From NCBI RefSeq assembly GCF_019059575.1, contig NW_024883106.1, positions 1-64,000 on the forward strand: DNA of 64,000 nt, written 5' to 3'. Under the pieces are notes generated by a model that was not told where the DNA came from, searched no databases, and saw only the letters and a program-made list of their open reading frames with translations. The stretch is from Amphibalanus amphitrite. Lineage: Eukaryota > Arthropoda > Thecostraca > Balanomorpha > Balanidae. Shown here piece by piece: positions 51,527 to 61,854 of the stretch (position 1 is the first letter of the stretch; every line of letters starts with the position of its first letter). A program made the position numbers and the translations under genes.

Positions 51527-53235
51527 TAGAGTTCTGCACGGCTGCAATTTTCCACAGCCTAGCCGCCCCGCAGCCATGGCTCCACAGCCACAGCCGCCCA
51601 CAGCCATGGCAAACTGTGGGCAGCCGGCCGTCAGCCGGCCGTGGATACTTTCAATGACATGCACCCAAATAGTATATAATAAGTTGTTTTTAGTTGAAAC
51701 ATATAGCCAAAAGCACATTGCAATGGGCTAGATTCTCAAGCTCATGAAGCATCATAGGTTAAGTAATTGTGTATCTGGCTTTAGGCCGAAGGCCTGAAGC
51801 CTGATGCGCAACGCATGCCTACACAAGCCCTTGCAAGGGGTTAAGAAAGATGGGTAGGTAGGTACCTACATCAACAGAAAACATATACAACGAACGAGAA
51901 TAGAAGCACTAGCAGTGTAGACATCTAATGCCAAATCCTGAAGCATGGTTGTGGGACAGAACAACAGACCCTGATGCTTTTCATTATCAATGTTAGGTAT
52001 GGAAAATGAAACTGAAGTTGATGGACTGTCAAACAGTGATTGTCTAGTCAAAACTCTTGCTTCTTTCTTACCTTGCATATTTTCTGGGGTGTGATATGCC
52101 AGGCTTGAAGCAGCCTTCTGAGCAAGTCTCAAACTAATTTGATATGCAAGGCATCAAAACACTAATGAGCATCCAAGAAAGAAAAACATTCATCTATTTT
52201 GATTTTTCCAAATAATGATCTTCGCTCAAATCCCTAAGGACGTGCGAGCCACAATTGCCTCATTCAATCAAAAATTTTACTTGAGTTTTTAATGACGTCA
52301 ATAGCAAAATAGTGGCAATAAATTGTTTTGTGTCACTATAAACAGCCATACAAATTATTATTAATAAATAATAATGCTATACAATCAAAAACTTGCCCTT
52401 AAACAAAGATTAAGTATCAAATTTTTACATTTTCAGAAGAAGACGTCATTTTATTTGTAAAGTCAACAGCTCGCGTAAGAAATATTGTGTTCAGGGTTTT
52501 CACCGTCATGTGAATTACGTGTTCAGGGTTTTCACCATCATGTGAATTAACCGTAAGTAAGGTTCATGCTCACTTAAAATCTGATTCCATTGGCTTCGTT
52601 GATCAGCATTTTCTGTTAGCGGTCACTCACACACCAGTTAGAACATAAAGCGCCCGTTTTATATTATGTAATTGGACTTGCCGAAAATCCAGAAATACAT
52701 CTAAGAGTTATTTTAGATAATATTTTATGAAGCCTTTACCTGCCTTTACCTAGGCGTGATTTCTTTTTCTATTACCTGAAAGAATTATTGAACGCTCGTC
52801 TTCAATAGCTGTAAGGTGCTCTCCTTATGACCAGGTGAGATTGATTTGAGAGGGATGTGACAATGCAACATGTTGCATTTTCTGAAACTGTCAAGCTCTT
52901 GATGATGAAGGAACAATTGGTGCCTATAATCAGTATTCTGTACCAGAGTGCAAACTCCCCTACAGCAAATGGTAAAACCATTACAGGTTTTCAAAGGCTT
53001 CACCACTTTCAATGTTGCTGGGCATCCTTTGCATGATTTTTACAGGCTAGACTGCTTATCAGAATGTAAGATTAAGGATTTAAAATTTTATATTTGAGTG
53101 CTTAAGATTGAGTTTGAAATCTCACAGCCGTGGCCACAGCCGTAGCCGTGTTCTTGGAGATATTTGCAGCCGCCCCGGCCCACAGCCGTGGGGCTGCAGC
53201 CAGCCGCGGCTGCAGCCGGCCGGTGCAGACCTCTA
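51527..53235. mobile_element. non-autonomous hAT-type element
   Basis: The 8 bp duplication GTAACGAG at 51519-51526 and 53236-53243 flanks ends TAGAGTTCTGCACGGC and, inverted, TAGAGGTCTGCACCGGC. Both subterminal regions are packed with CACAGCC/GCAGCCG motifs, as in hAT elements. No transposase catalytic region was recognised. Minus frames at 51866-52132 and 52785-53012 are unassigned. A 31 bp unit is duplicated in tandem near 52490-52550. Confidence 0.85.
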
Positions 53236-53243
53236 GTAACGAG

Positions 53244-53896
53244 CGCCGCCGATATCGGCGCGGCCGCTCAGTGACTATACCTCCGACCTCCGCCGGGCAG
53301 AACGGGCCCAGAGAGGAAGCCTAATGACGATAATTAGCGCCACACTGCCCGAGGGCTGCTCCGCGAGCAGCTGCACTGTTTGCACAGACATCTGGAAGAT
53401 GCTCTGCAGACAGAGTGGGAAGCAGGAGGGCTTCAAAAGCAGCTCCACCAAAGGGTGATGAAAATAACTGCAAAACAAGCTTCTTAACCCAAAGTGCATG
53501 TGATGAGAACCTGCCGGAATACCAAGAATGAAATGCTTACTGATTTCCAGCCATAACTTCTAAATAATAATTTATGAATATGAAGTGTGTGTTTTCTCAC
53601 AATAAATATCAATTCAAAGAGAAACTCGGAATCCGTGCACAGAAAATATCCATATTTATGAACTAACTTCATCAAAGAAGTGTGAAGTCAACACTCAGCA
53701 GTGCTTTTTCTGCTAGCATAGAACCAGTATTTACTTCTTTCATTGCAAAAAAAAAATCATTCTCAATATCCTAAACAAGTGCACGATAGTCATTGTGGAA
53801 ATAGATAGAAAGACAACATTCACGAAGACTCTGTGCCCGGAATCGCATCGGTATCGGTATCGCCAACCGATTCAAGGTTAGTGACCAATCAAGCCG
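53244..53896. other. dpr intron, no gene recognised
   Basis: Anonymous sequence between two DNA transposons. No feature was recognised. Confidence 0.5.
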
Positions 53897-53898
53897 TA

Positions 53899-54993
53899 GG
53901 GGAAGCCGGGGGAAGCCCGGCATAGTAAGCTCTTTTTCATTTTTATTACATACCATACGTGCTGTGTAAAATGTTGATATCCTGCTAGCTAGCTAAGTTC
54001 ATTGGCCGTGTTTTCCCAAAAATTCGGTTTCGTGGAATAAGTATAAGGTTGAGAAAATCGAGTTTTAAAAAAGTGTTGATTTTTCTGGGGTGGCCACCTC
54101 CCCAGCGCTTTACAACGAGTTGATGAAACCATTATGTGTTTTCCAAATATTAACGGAAAGTGAAATATTAAGGTACTGATTAGCTCTAGACATCTTAGAG
54201 TTTATGTCACTTCTGGTATTTTAGCTAGCGTCTACTAAATATACAGTACAGGTCGATGAAAATCGTGATGCAAAAATTGACAAAAAAATGTGTATTTCAA
54301 AATTCCTTAAAATTTATTTTTCTTTTTACCTTAATGCATCATATTGCATATCATTCGACTCGGCTGATGAAGAAGAACACAACGACACCATTTTTGAAGC
54401 TCTAGCTTCATTGTCTGTCGCGTTAGCTGCAAAAACGTAGTTTGACCCTAGTTGACCTTAAGTGACATGACTGGCTTTGTCTATGATAACATGTTTATTT
54501 TCGAAATTTATCTTTGATCTAGGTGTAAACCAAACCTGCTCAGTACCTATTATCTCATGGAAAACAGTGGTTTAGTGGCATTGCTCTCGGTTGGGGGTAA
54601 GCTTGGCCACTCGCCCGGGGTTACCCCAATGTGCTAATTTTTATTTTAGAACAGCGATATTCGAAAAAATGTCATACTTAAGCCAGCCTGCCTCGTCACC
54701 CCTCACTACAAACACTTAAACGGTCCTTACATAACATTCGTATAAATGTTAGTACTGTATGGTAAAACATTAACAGTGCAACATATCTCACTTTTTAGCT
54801 AAAAACCCTTAAAATATCATTTTTGCGCTATAACTTTAACAATATGCAATTTTTGTCAGCCTTAACTTTTTTGCTGGCGTTACCTTAGCTGCCACGCTGA
54901 AAGGACAAACAGTTGAGCATTTTATTGTGAATAATTTAGCCGGAAACGGGGTGGCCGAGCTTCCCCCGCGCCCGGGCTTCCCCCGGCTTCCCC
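53899..54993. mobile_element. TA-flanked MITE (Tc1/mariner-type), second family
   Basis: The terminal inverted repeat GGGGAAGCCGGGGGAAGCCC is flanked by TA at 53897-53898 and 54994-54995. Internal motifs GGGGTGGCCACCTCCCC (about 54090) and CGCCCGGGGTTACCCC (about 54613) echo the ends. 1095 bp, no transposase ORF. The design resembles the element at 18194-19135. Confidence 0.8.
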
Positions 54994-54995
54994 TA

Positions 54996-56151
54996 TTCCG
55001 TGTCGGAAAGTGGCCAGTGGGTGTCACCGGTATCGCACGGACACCTCCTGGCAGGTCAGTCTTCGAGTCACAAAGAATCATTCGGCGTGTCACTCAGGTG
55101 TCACTCATGTGTCACCCAGGTGTCATCCGCGTGTGACTCTGTGCGGCACCGAGTGTCTCGCGCCTCCATGGACCAATCGTCCTGCCGCCTCCCCGCCGCT
55201 CACCGAGCTGCTAATTACACGCCACCGGCCGCTGGAAATGAATGATTCGTGACGGCTCGGTCGATATTCCATCAGTGTGCGTCTAGAAGAAGGGCCGGCG
55301 GACCGACTGGTGGACTGTGCGCCGGCTGCCGACCGGAGCGGCGGAGCCCGGCGCCCTGCACGGCCGGTTAGCGGCGGCAGCGGGCAGAGTGTGCCGCCCG
55401 ACAAACAATGGGCCCGCCGCACTAACCGGCCGTGGAAAATGAACAAAGACAACAAAGTCGACTCCCTGAGTGGTTTTGAAAACTTCTGCAGAAAAGATAA
55501 TGGGAACGCGCAAAAAGGTATTATGTTGATCAATCAGTGAGGCTGGACAGGTAATTTCGATTATGAGCGCAAAACATCCCGATTACTTCGGGCTGAGACT
55601 TTTAATAGCAAAAGCAAATACTAGTTACCTTTTATTTCTGTGGAAGAGCGAAAAATGAATTTAGACCTTGCATCACCCTTGGAAACGTAGCTGCAACACC
55701 GTTTTATTCTGCAAGCTTCCATCATTTAAATTATGTAAATATGTCACAGCAGTTTCCAAGAGCATCATTTCGTTGGTTCCGACACTGCAGGATTTCTTTT
55801 TTTGGGGGGGGGGGGGGGGGTTCGGCCGGAAAAGTTTGGGAAGTAAAGTGGTGTAGAAGCTTTAGACTATGATTGGCCGATAAATGTCGACCTGCAGCCT
55901 TGCCGCTGAATCCCAGTTCAGCGCCGGTTCTGCGACTGGCGTCAGACAACGCCTTGGGATCAATTTGACGGCAGTCGCTTGGATGGATTTATTGCGTCGC
56001 GTCGACTTTCAGTTTATTGCGTTGCGCAAGAGTCCGTCAGCTGAACGCTACGATCTTAACTGTTTAATTACAGAAGATACGTGCAAGCAGTAAAGCATAA
56101 TGATAACTGAAGCAGTCGCCTTTATTGCTAAAATCTTAATCAACAGCGGAA
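54996..56151. other. dpr intron, no gene recognised; long T/G homopolymers
   Basis: A T run followed by a run of about 16 G lies at 55794-55820. Short GTGTCAC(T/C)CAGGTGTCA repeats are at 55087-55130. No gene was recognised. Confidence 0.5.
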
Positions 56152-56159
56152 CATATAAC

Positions 56160-58270
56160 TAGAGTTGCAAAGTTTTCCCAATGGGCTGCTACCGGCACCG
56201 CCCCGCCCCACAAAAATTTTCTGGGATACCGGCATGCTACCACGCCCCAAGCAAAAAAACCACCAAACTACCGGCATACCAAAAAACCTGCATTCTTGAT
56301 TCTGGCTTACCCCTACATGAGATGCCACATTTTGGCAATTTCAGTAGCTGCCCCACCCAGCAGCCACCCATTGTTCAACCAAAACTACCAGCAGCCTGAT
56401 GTTGGCTGAGTTCGCCCCACAAACACCACAATTTTGAAACTCAATTCCAGTCTACAGCTGTTAAAATATCACCTGTAATCAAAAAGGTATTGCCTACAAA
56501 AAGCATTAACACATTCATCAAAATAGCAAGGACAAAAAGAACTTGAATTACTGAAATGTGTTTCTGAAGATTGCACAGTGAGCAGCAATCACATTTACCA
56601 CAAGCGTTCTTAATTTTTATTTTCCACATTCTCCTAAAATGTTGCAGGTACCAACCAAATAATGAACTATAGATAGTCACAAATCACAATATAAAAAACT
56701 ACAGATTCGGCGATGTTCCTAACTGAGGAAGCGAGATCGACATCAGCTTTTTCCTATCCGCCAAGGCCATCCTATCCGCCATGGCTTGCTGGCTCGTGAG
56801 TAAGATACGAATCATGTAAAAATATGTGTTAATAACTCACTTGTCCTGAGAAGTCACCAAATAATATGTATAAAAACGATATAATATCCTCCCCCATCTC
56901 AAACGCGGAAACAAACACAAGGTTATAAAGGATTTCGAAACAGATGCGCCATAACACAGTTTTTAACCAGCTGATTAAAACACTGCAAAAAAAGATTTTA
57001 GGACTGCAAACTTCTGCCTCGTGAATGATTTTATTGATAAAAATCATCCAACACGATATTGAATTCCAATGAAATCAACACTGTGAGTGTTATTCACTAC
57101 AAGAAAATTGATTTCTCTTGAGTGATTCAACCAAAAGGGCATATGAATAAATATTACGTCATCAGCTTACATCCTTTCATTAGGGGGACAGAGGATCTTA
57201 AAAGTCAATCCTTGGTTGCCATTGCGCCACATTGCGCCACTTTGCATTCATTTCGTCTGCATGTTGTATTTCTTGTAAAGATAAGACAAAATGCCAGTTT
57301 AATTCATTTTCATTTCATTTTGGGACCAACGTTAGGCTCAGGGCTACCTAACACCTGCCTTTTCAGCTGGATTTTCAGTGTCAAATTCTTTGTAGAGCAT
57401 CTCAGACCACATCTCAGGACTCAAGGCCAGTTTCCAAACAATGTGTTTTGTGTTGTTTTGATTCTGCCTTTTGCCTAGGGAATGTTGCCATGAACATTTA
57501 TTTATTTTAGTTATTGTATTATGCCTATTACCTACCATCAGACTTACTAATTGGTTATGCTTTTGCAACATGAATGAGTATTCTTTGTCTTCCTTTGATA
57601 GACCATAGTAGATTCTTGACAATTCTAATTAGAGCCAAACCTGTGAAATTCTGAGGTTCATGTGTTACCAATACCCTTAGCAATGGAACTTCTACCACAA
57701 AATGTAAACACCTGCCTTTTCAGCTGGATTTTCAGTGTCAAATTCTTTGTAGAGTATCTCAGACCACATCTCAGGACTCAAGGCCAGTTTCCAAACAATG
57801 TGTTTTGTGTTGTTTTGATTCTGCCTTTTGCCTAGGGAATGTTGCCATGAACATTTATTTATTTTAGTTATTGTATTATGCCTATTACCTACCATCAGAC
57901 TTACTAATTGGTTATGCTTTTGCAACATGAATGAGTATTCTTTGTCTTCCTTTGATAGACCATAGTAGATTCTTGACAATTCTAATTAGAGCCAAACCTG
58001 TGAAATTCTGAGGTTCATGTGTTACCAATACCCTTAGCAATGGAACTTCTACCACAAAATGTATTTTGCAGTGGCTAAGATTGCTGTTATTACAATTCAA
58101 TAGCCTCTTAGTGTCCAAAGTTTGAATCATATGCTGATAATTTTTTTTTTGTGCAAAATCAAAAATACCGGCATGCTACCGGCAAGACATGCCAGATACC
58201 ACGAAAAAACCTGCGGTAGTGAAAAATTACCGGCATGCCGGTAGTGCGGTAGGGAAATTTTGCAACTCTA
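56160..58270. mobile_element. non-autonomous hAT-type element with internal tandem duplication
   Basis: The 8 bp duplication CATATAAC at 56152-56159 and 58271-58278 flanks TIRs of the form TAGAGTTGCAAARTTTYCC. Subterminal regions repeat TACCGGCATGC and GCGGTAG-like motifs, the usual hAT pattern. 2111 bp. No transposase was recognised. Confidence 0.9.
57351..58064. repeat. two tandem 357 bp copies inside the hAT element
   Basis: Copies 57351-57707 and 57708-58064 are almost identical. I noticed one difference (GAGCATCTC versus GAGTATCTC). The near-identical minus-strand ORFs of about 92-95 codons are a consequence of it. Confidence 0.93.
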
Positions 58271-58278
58271 CATATAAC

Positions 58279-59265
58279 GCTCTGGTGGTTTACACGCACA
58301 TCGTCATTACCAGGAACACCATTTGAAAACAAAGGAGAAACCAAAACAGTCAAAAACGCAAAAAAAAGAATGGTTGCTTGGCCTAAAGGTTGGTTTAGAT
58401 AGGTACTCAGTGTCACAATATTTCGGCTAAACTGGCCCTGGCGATGGCGTGATGCGAGTGCAGCCTTCGGTGAAACGAATGTGTCTGTAGTGATTATAAC
58501 ACAGATGGATGCATAATCAGACAAATGTCATCACCCGTGCTTCGCAAAATTCGCACCAGAGTAGCCGTTTTCGCGACGAAATACCGGGTACCTAATAGAT
58601 ACCTGTTTGGTCCGTTGATACCTCAGGAATTTTAGTAGTTCTTTATGGTAGGTTTTCCACCTTTCGAATGAGTGGCCCGTTACTTTGCTGTTTTTTCTTC
58701 TAAATATTACATTAATCTATTTTATCTAAGGGTTTACCACTCACGTAAACCTAAAGCGTAAGCACGTTCATGAAATTCTCAAATCTATATAATGCTATAG
58801 TACCTACAATGATTAGGAAATGTACTGAGCTGCCAGCTACGGGTGACTGAGCTCTCCCAATTCCACGCTGGCTTGGCTTTGGAACCGCAGCAGACGGCGG
58901 AGGTCAAGGTCACTGCTAAGGCGGCGGCGGATTTGTTGCGTCCTGGCACCACCACACGGGGAGAGCGCAGCGCTGGGCCGGTGAAACAGAAGCCGGGTAT
59001 TTAGTTGCCAGACTGATTTGATCCCTCATAGTCGAAAGGTGGGCTACTAGAACCGAAAATTGATTTGTTGGTATATAAATAACGGTAAGTTAATGGCGAA
59101 AATCGCCTGGATTACAAATTACAATTCTTAAAAATATTTTGAAGGCAAAATACTTAAGTTGTAGGGTTTCAAAAGTTGTAGGGCTGGTATGTACTTTCCA
59201 GGTATCAAATAGGTTCCGCCGCGAAAGTCCCGTCGTGAAAACGGCCTTTAATTATGTGTATCTAC
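58279..59265. other. dpr intron, no gene recognised
   Basis: Anonymous sequence with no recognised feature. Confidence 0.5.
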
Positions 59266-59478
59266 CAGGGGCCGGCTCTATTGCGGGCCAGTCTATCTCC
59301 CAGGCATTAGCTGTACTGCGGGCCAGTCTATCTACCAGGGGCCGACTGTATTGCGGGCCAGTCTATCTCCCAGGCATCAGCTGTACTGCGGGCCAGTCTA
59401 TCTACCAGGGGCCGACTGTATTGCGGGCCAGTCTATCTTATAGGCTCCAGCTGTACTGCGGGCCAGTCTATCTACCAG
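59266..59478. repeat. 35 bp tandem repeat arranged as 70 bp dimers
   Basis: About six units alternate between a type starting CTACCAGGGGCCGACTGTAT and a type starting CTCCCAGGCATCAGCTGTAC. Both end TGCGGGCCAGTCTAT. The open frame through it follows from the repeat. Confidence 0.93.
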
Positions 59479-59489
59479 CAGTGGCCGTA

Positions 59490-60472
59490 TTAACCCTCAC
59501 CGGACCTACTGGTTTTCTACATACGCACCGGCGGAGATGGGGGGGGGGGGCGGGTACGACTCCCTCCCTCGCAGAGATTGATACCACCCGATTTTAAGGT
59601 CCTAGGTAAACCGGTGACCTCTGAGGTCAGGTCAAGTGCCCCAAGGTACGGTTCAGTTTTTGATGATTAACTTCGCCAAAAACGGCCGCAGAGGCGCGAT
59701 TTTGGTAGCATCGTGTTTGCCTTGCTCAGGCGCGTCGAATGATATACTTTTTGTTTGGGTTAGGTCAACTTAGGGTGTTGACCTCAGGTCACGGTCAGGT
59801 CAGCGCCCCCAGGTCACGAAGCTGGTCGAAATAGATCATGTCACATATCATTCGATTCGGCAGGTCTTCCTGACTCCATTGGTGGCTTTCCCGACTCGCT
59901 AGCTCAATTGGATCAGGAGTTATTGACGACAAGCTAAAATGACCCTGATGACGTCATAAATGACGTCATGCAAGGTCAACATTGCAAAAGTGACGCATCT
60001 AACCTTGCAAGGAGCGCAAGGAGCGCATCAAATCACGATTCTGTGTACTTGAGATAGTTGGAGATCGTTCCCGGCGCCAGAATTGCAATTTTCATTTTTC
60101 CCCATCGACTTATATTGCTAAGGTCACGAAAATGACCTGACCTCATATGACCTTTAGGAGAAATCGGAGATAAACAAGTTGTGAGACTCGTAATGGATAC
60201 TAAATCCTGCAAGTTTCATTTCCCTGTGAAAGTTCCTCTGGCAGTGAGGGCGTTGCGAATTTGCGACATCTGAACACCGTGCAGAGTCTCACTCATGACG
60301 TCATAGGTCAGTGACCTGACCTTATCTGAAAATGCGGTTGGTGTCTAAAGATCCAGCTTGAATTAAAAGCCAAGTATGCCAAGTTTCAGCTCTCTATCGC
60401 CAGCGTGTTGGGAGCTACTGCGAAAAAAACCTATGGGGGCGGCACCCCCCCCCCTCGGCCGGCAAGGTTTAC
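59490..60472. mobile_element. TTAA-type element, copy C, just 3' of the 78 bp dpr exon
   Basis: The left end is TTAACCCTCACCGG. The right end CCGGCAAGGTTTAC is its decayed inverse. Both ends have nearby G-run/C-run blocks. The inside shares with copy D the motif CCCAT(C/T)GACTTATA and many AGGTCA/TGACCT sites, including TGACCT near 60140-60150. No transposase frame. The worn ends suggest it is older than copies B and D. Confidence 0.65.
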
Positions 60473-60510
60473 ATAAGGCTGTCAGCTAGCACAGAGCCTG
60501 GTGGACTAAC

Positions 60511-60588
60511 CTTGAATCGCTCGTCGGTGGTGTAGCTGAACGTTCCCAAGGTGAGAATGTGTAGATCCTTCTTCCGTATCCATGATAC
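60511..60588 (-). CDS. dpr: dpr-family gene, internal exon: middle of Ig domain 1
   Basis: This 78 bp exon encodes 26 residues beginning VSWIRKKDLHILT and ending YTTDERFK. It matches the strand C to C'/D part of the first Ig domain of arthropod Dpr proteins, whose hallmark is VSWIR(K/H)RDLHILT followed by YTxDxRF. Dpr proteins are neuronal surface receptors that bind DIP partners in synaptic matching. The tryptophan is the Ig core Trp. On the minus strand a pyrimidine-rich run ending TTTTCAG precedes the exon, and GTTAGT follows it. The frame leaves in phase 0, which fits the next exon at 25150. The exon with the first Ig1 cysteine must lie upstream (higher coordinates). I did not find it and it may be outside the window. 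The family match is strong; which paralogue this is cannot be said. Confidence 0.92.
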
Positions 60589-60857
60589 CTGAAAACATGC
60601 TTAGTCAGGAGGATACCAACATCGCAAACTGACAAAGATAGGCTTTTTGTTAGCGCTGCTTAGCTCTGCCATACTTATGTTAACCCGCGCCCAGCTGGGG
60701 GTCATGGATTTCCACGCCCTGCTGGGGGGGGGGGGGTGTTTGAACACCCCCCCCCCCTTCTAACTCGGCTCCTGGGCCACGTAGCGATACGCGGAAGGCG
60801 GCGTTCGAAAGAGCGTAAAAAATAATGAAGAAATCACTTCAGTCAATTTTTTGGTCA

Positions 60858-60870
60858 GGTCAAAGGTCAG
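60858..60870 (+). promoter_or_regulatory. perfect AGGTCA direct repeat spaced by 1 (DR1-like)
   Basis: AGGTCA-A-AGGTCA. Two further half-sites follow at 60870-60875 and 60880-60885. DR1 is the known target arrangement of RXR/USP and HNF4-type nuclear receptors. Function here is not shown; the motif lies in a transposon. Confidence 0.4.
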
Positions 60871-61227
60871 GTCACCAGAGGTCATTGAAGGCAAAATTTC
60901 GCCGATTTCCAGGTCGAATGTCGACAATTTCCAAGAAGCCAACGCATAACTCGGGAACCAATAGAGCTACAGCGCTGCGGAAAATCGCATTCGATAGCCC
61001 TATTAACGCCCTTTCTGAGTAATTCTCTCAGATTTGACCTAACGTCAACGGTTTTGCCTGCAGGGGGCAAAAACTGCAAAAATAGCCGATTTTTTTCGGA
61101 AACAGTTTTTCTGCAATAACTTTTGACCCAAGCCTTGTACGAGCTTACTTTTACCGGCATCGTGTTCCTCTCGTCAAGACGCATCGAATGAACTATAACT
61201 TGACCTTGAAAGGTCAACTTGAAAATT

Positions 61228-61252
61228 TGACCTCAGGTCAAGGTCATGACCT
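61228..61252. promoter_or_regulatory. cluster of four AGGTCA half-sites in both orientations
   Basis: TGACCT at 61228-61233, AGGTCA at 61235-61240, AGGTCA at 61241-61246 and TGACCT at 61247-61252. The last pair makes an unspaced palindrome. Regulatory use is inference only. Confidence 0.4.
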
Positions 61253-61854
61253 GACCGGAAAGGGTCATGTTGCATATCAGTCGATCCGTATCGTCGAGCT
61301 GAACACATCTAAGGCGTTTTCATCGCTCTAGCATGCCTCTATCAAAAGTTATTTGCGAAAAACTGTTAGATACCATTTGTGACCTAAGATGACCTCAGGG
61401 CATAAACATTGGTCACGGACACCATTTTCATGTTCAGTGTGTCTAAACCACTTGTAATTCAGTGTTTGGGAGTGTTTATAATGTCTTTCGTCCAAAAGAG
61501 GCGCATTTCAATTTTCTCCCATTGACTTATAATGGGGAGGTCGCAAAATTGACCTGACCTTAGGTCATCGATATCAAAATTCTGAGATATACATTTTGTA
61601 CATGCTATTACTCTTAGCAATCGCTGAAAGTTTCAAAGGGATCGGTCACTCGGTGTAGCTATGACAGACATTGAAACTTTTTATGTGGTGAGGTCACTTC
61701 AAGTGACCTGGTGACCTGACCTTGAATGACCTTGGTCTGAAATTTTCACAACATGTGTAGAATTGATGTATGATAAGGTGTACCAGAGATATTCGCGAAA
61801 AACCACAAGGGGGGGTGTTCAAACACCCCCCCCCCCCAGCAGGGCGCGGGTTAA

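Larger units (their letters stand above)
60680..61854. mobile_element. TTAA-flanked element with poly-G/poly-C end palindromes, copy D
   Basis: The ends are TTAACCCGCGCCCAGCTGGG and, inverted, TTAACCCGCGCCCTGCTGGG. Inside each end a G run, TGTTTGAACA (or TGTTCAAACA) and a C run form a palindrome. 1175 bp, no transposase. AGGTCA half-sites are dense, for example 60858-60885 and 61228-61252. It lies 91 bp from the acceptor side of the 78 bp dpr exon. Confidence 0.83.

Noticed and set aside
57344-57979. Two near-identical minus-strand ORFs that look like a duplicated gene
   Set aside because: Explained by the 357 bp tandem duplication inside the hAT element; no domain, no start or splice support.
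59266-59478. Regular repeat considered as a CRISPR array
   Set aside because: Units are contiguous with no unique spacers, and the genome is eukaryotic.
60882-61217. 111-codon minus-strand ORF next to the dpr exon, considered as the missing upstream Ig1 exon
   Set aside because: It lies wholly inside TTAA element D and has no Ig cysteine context.
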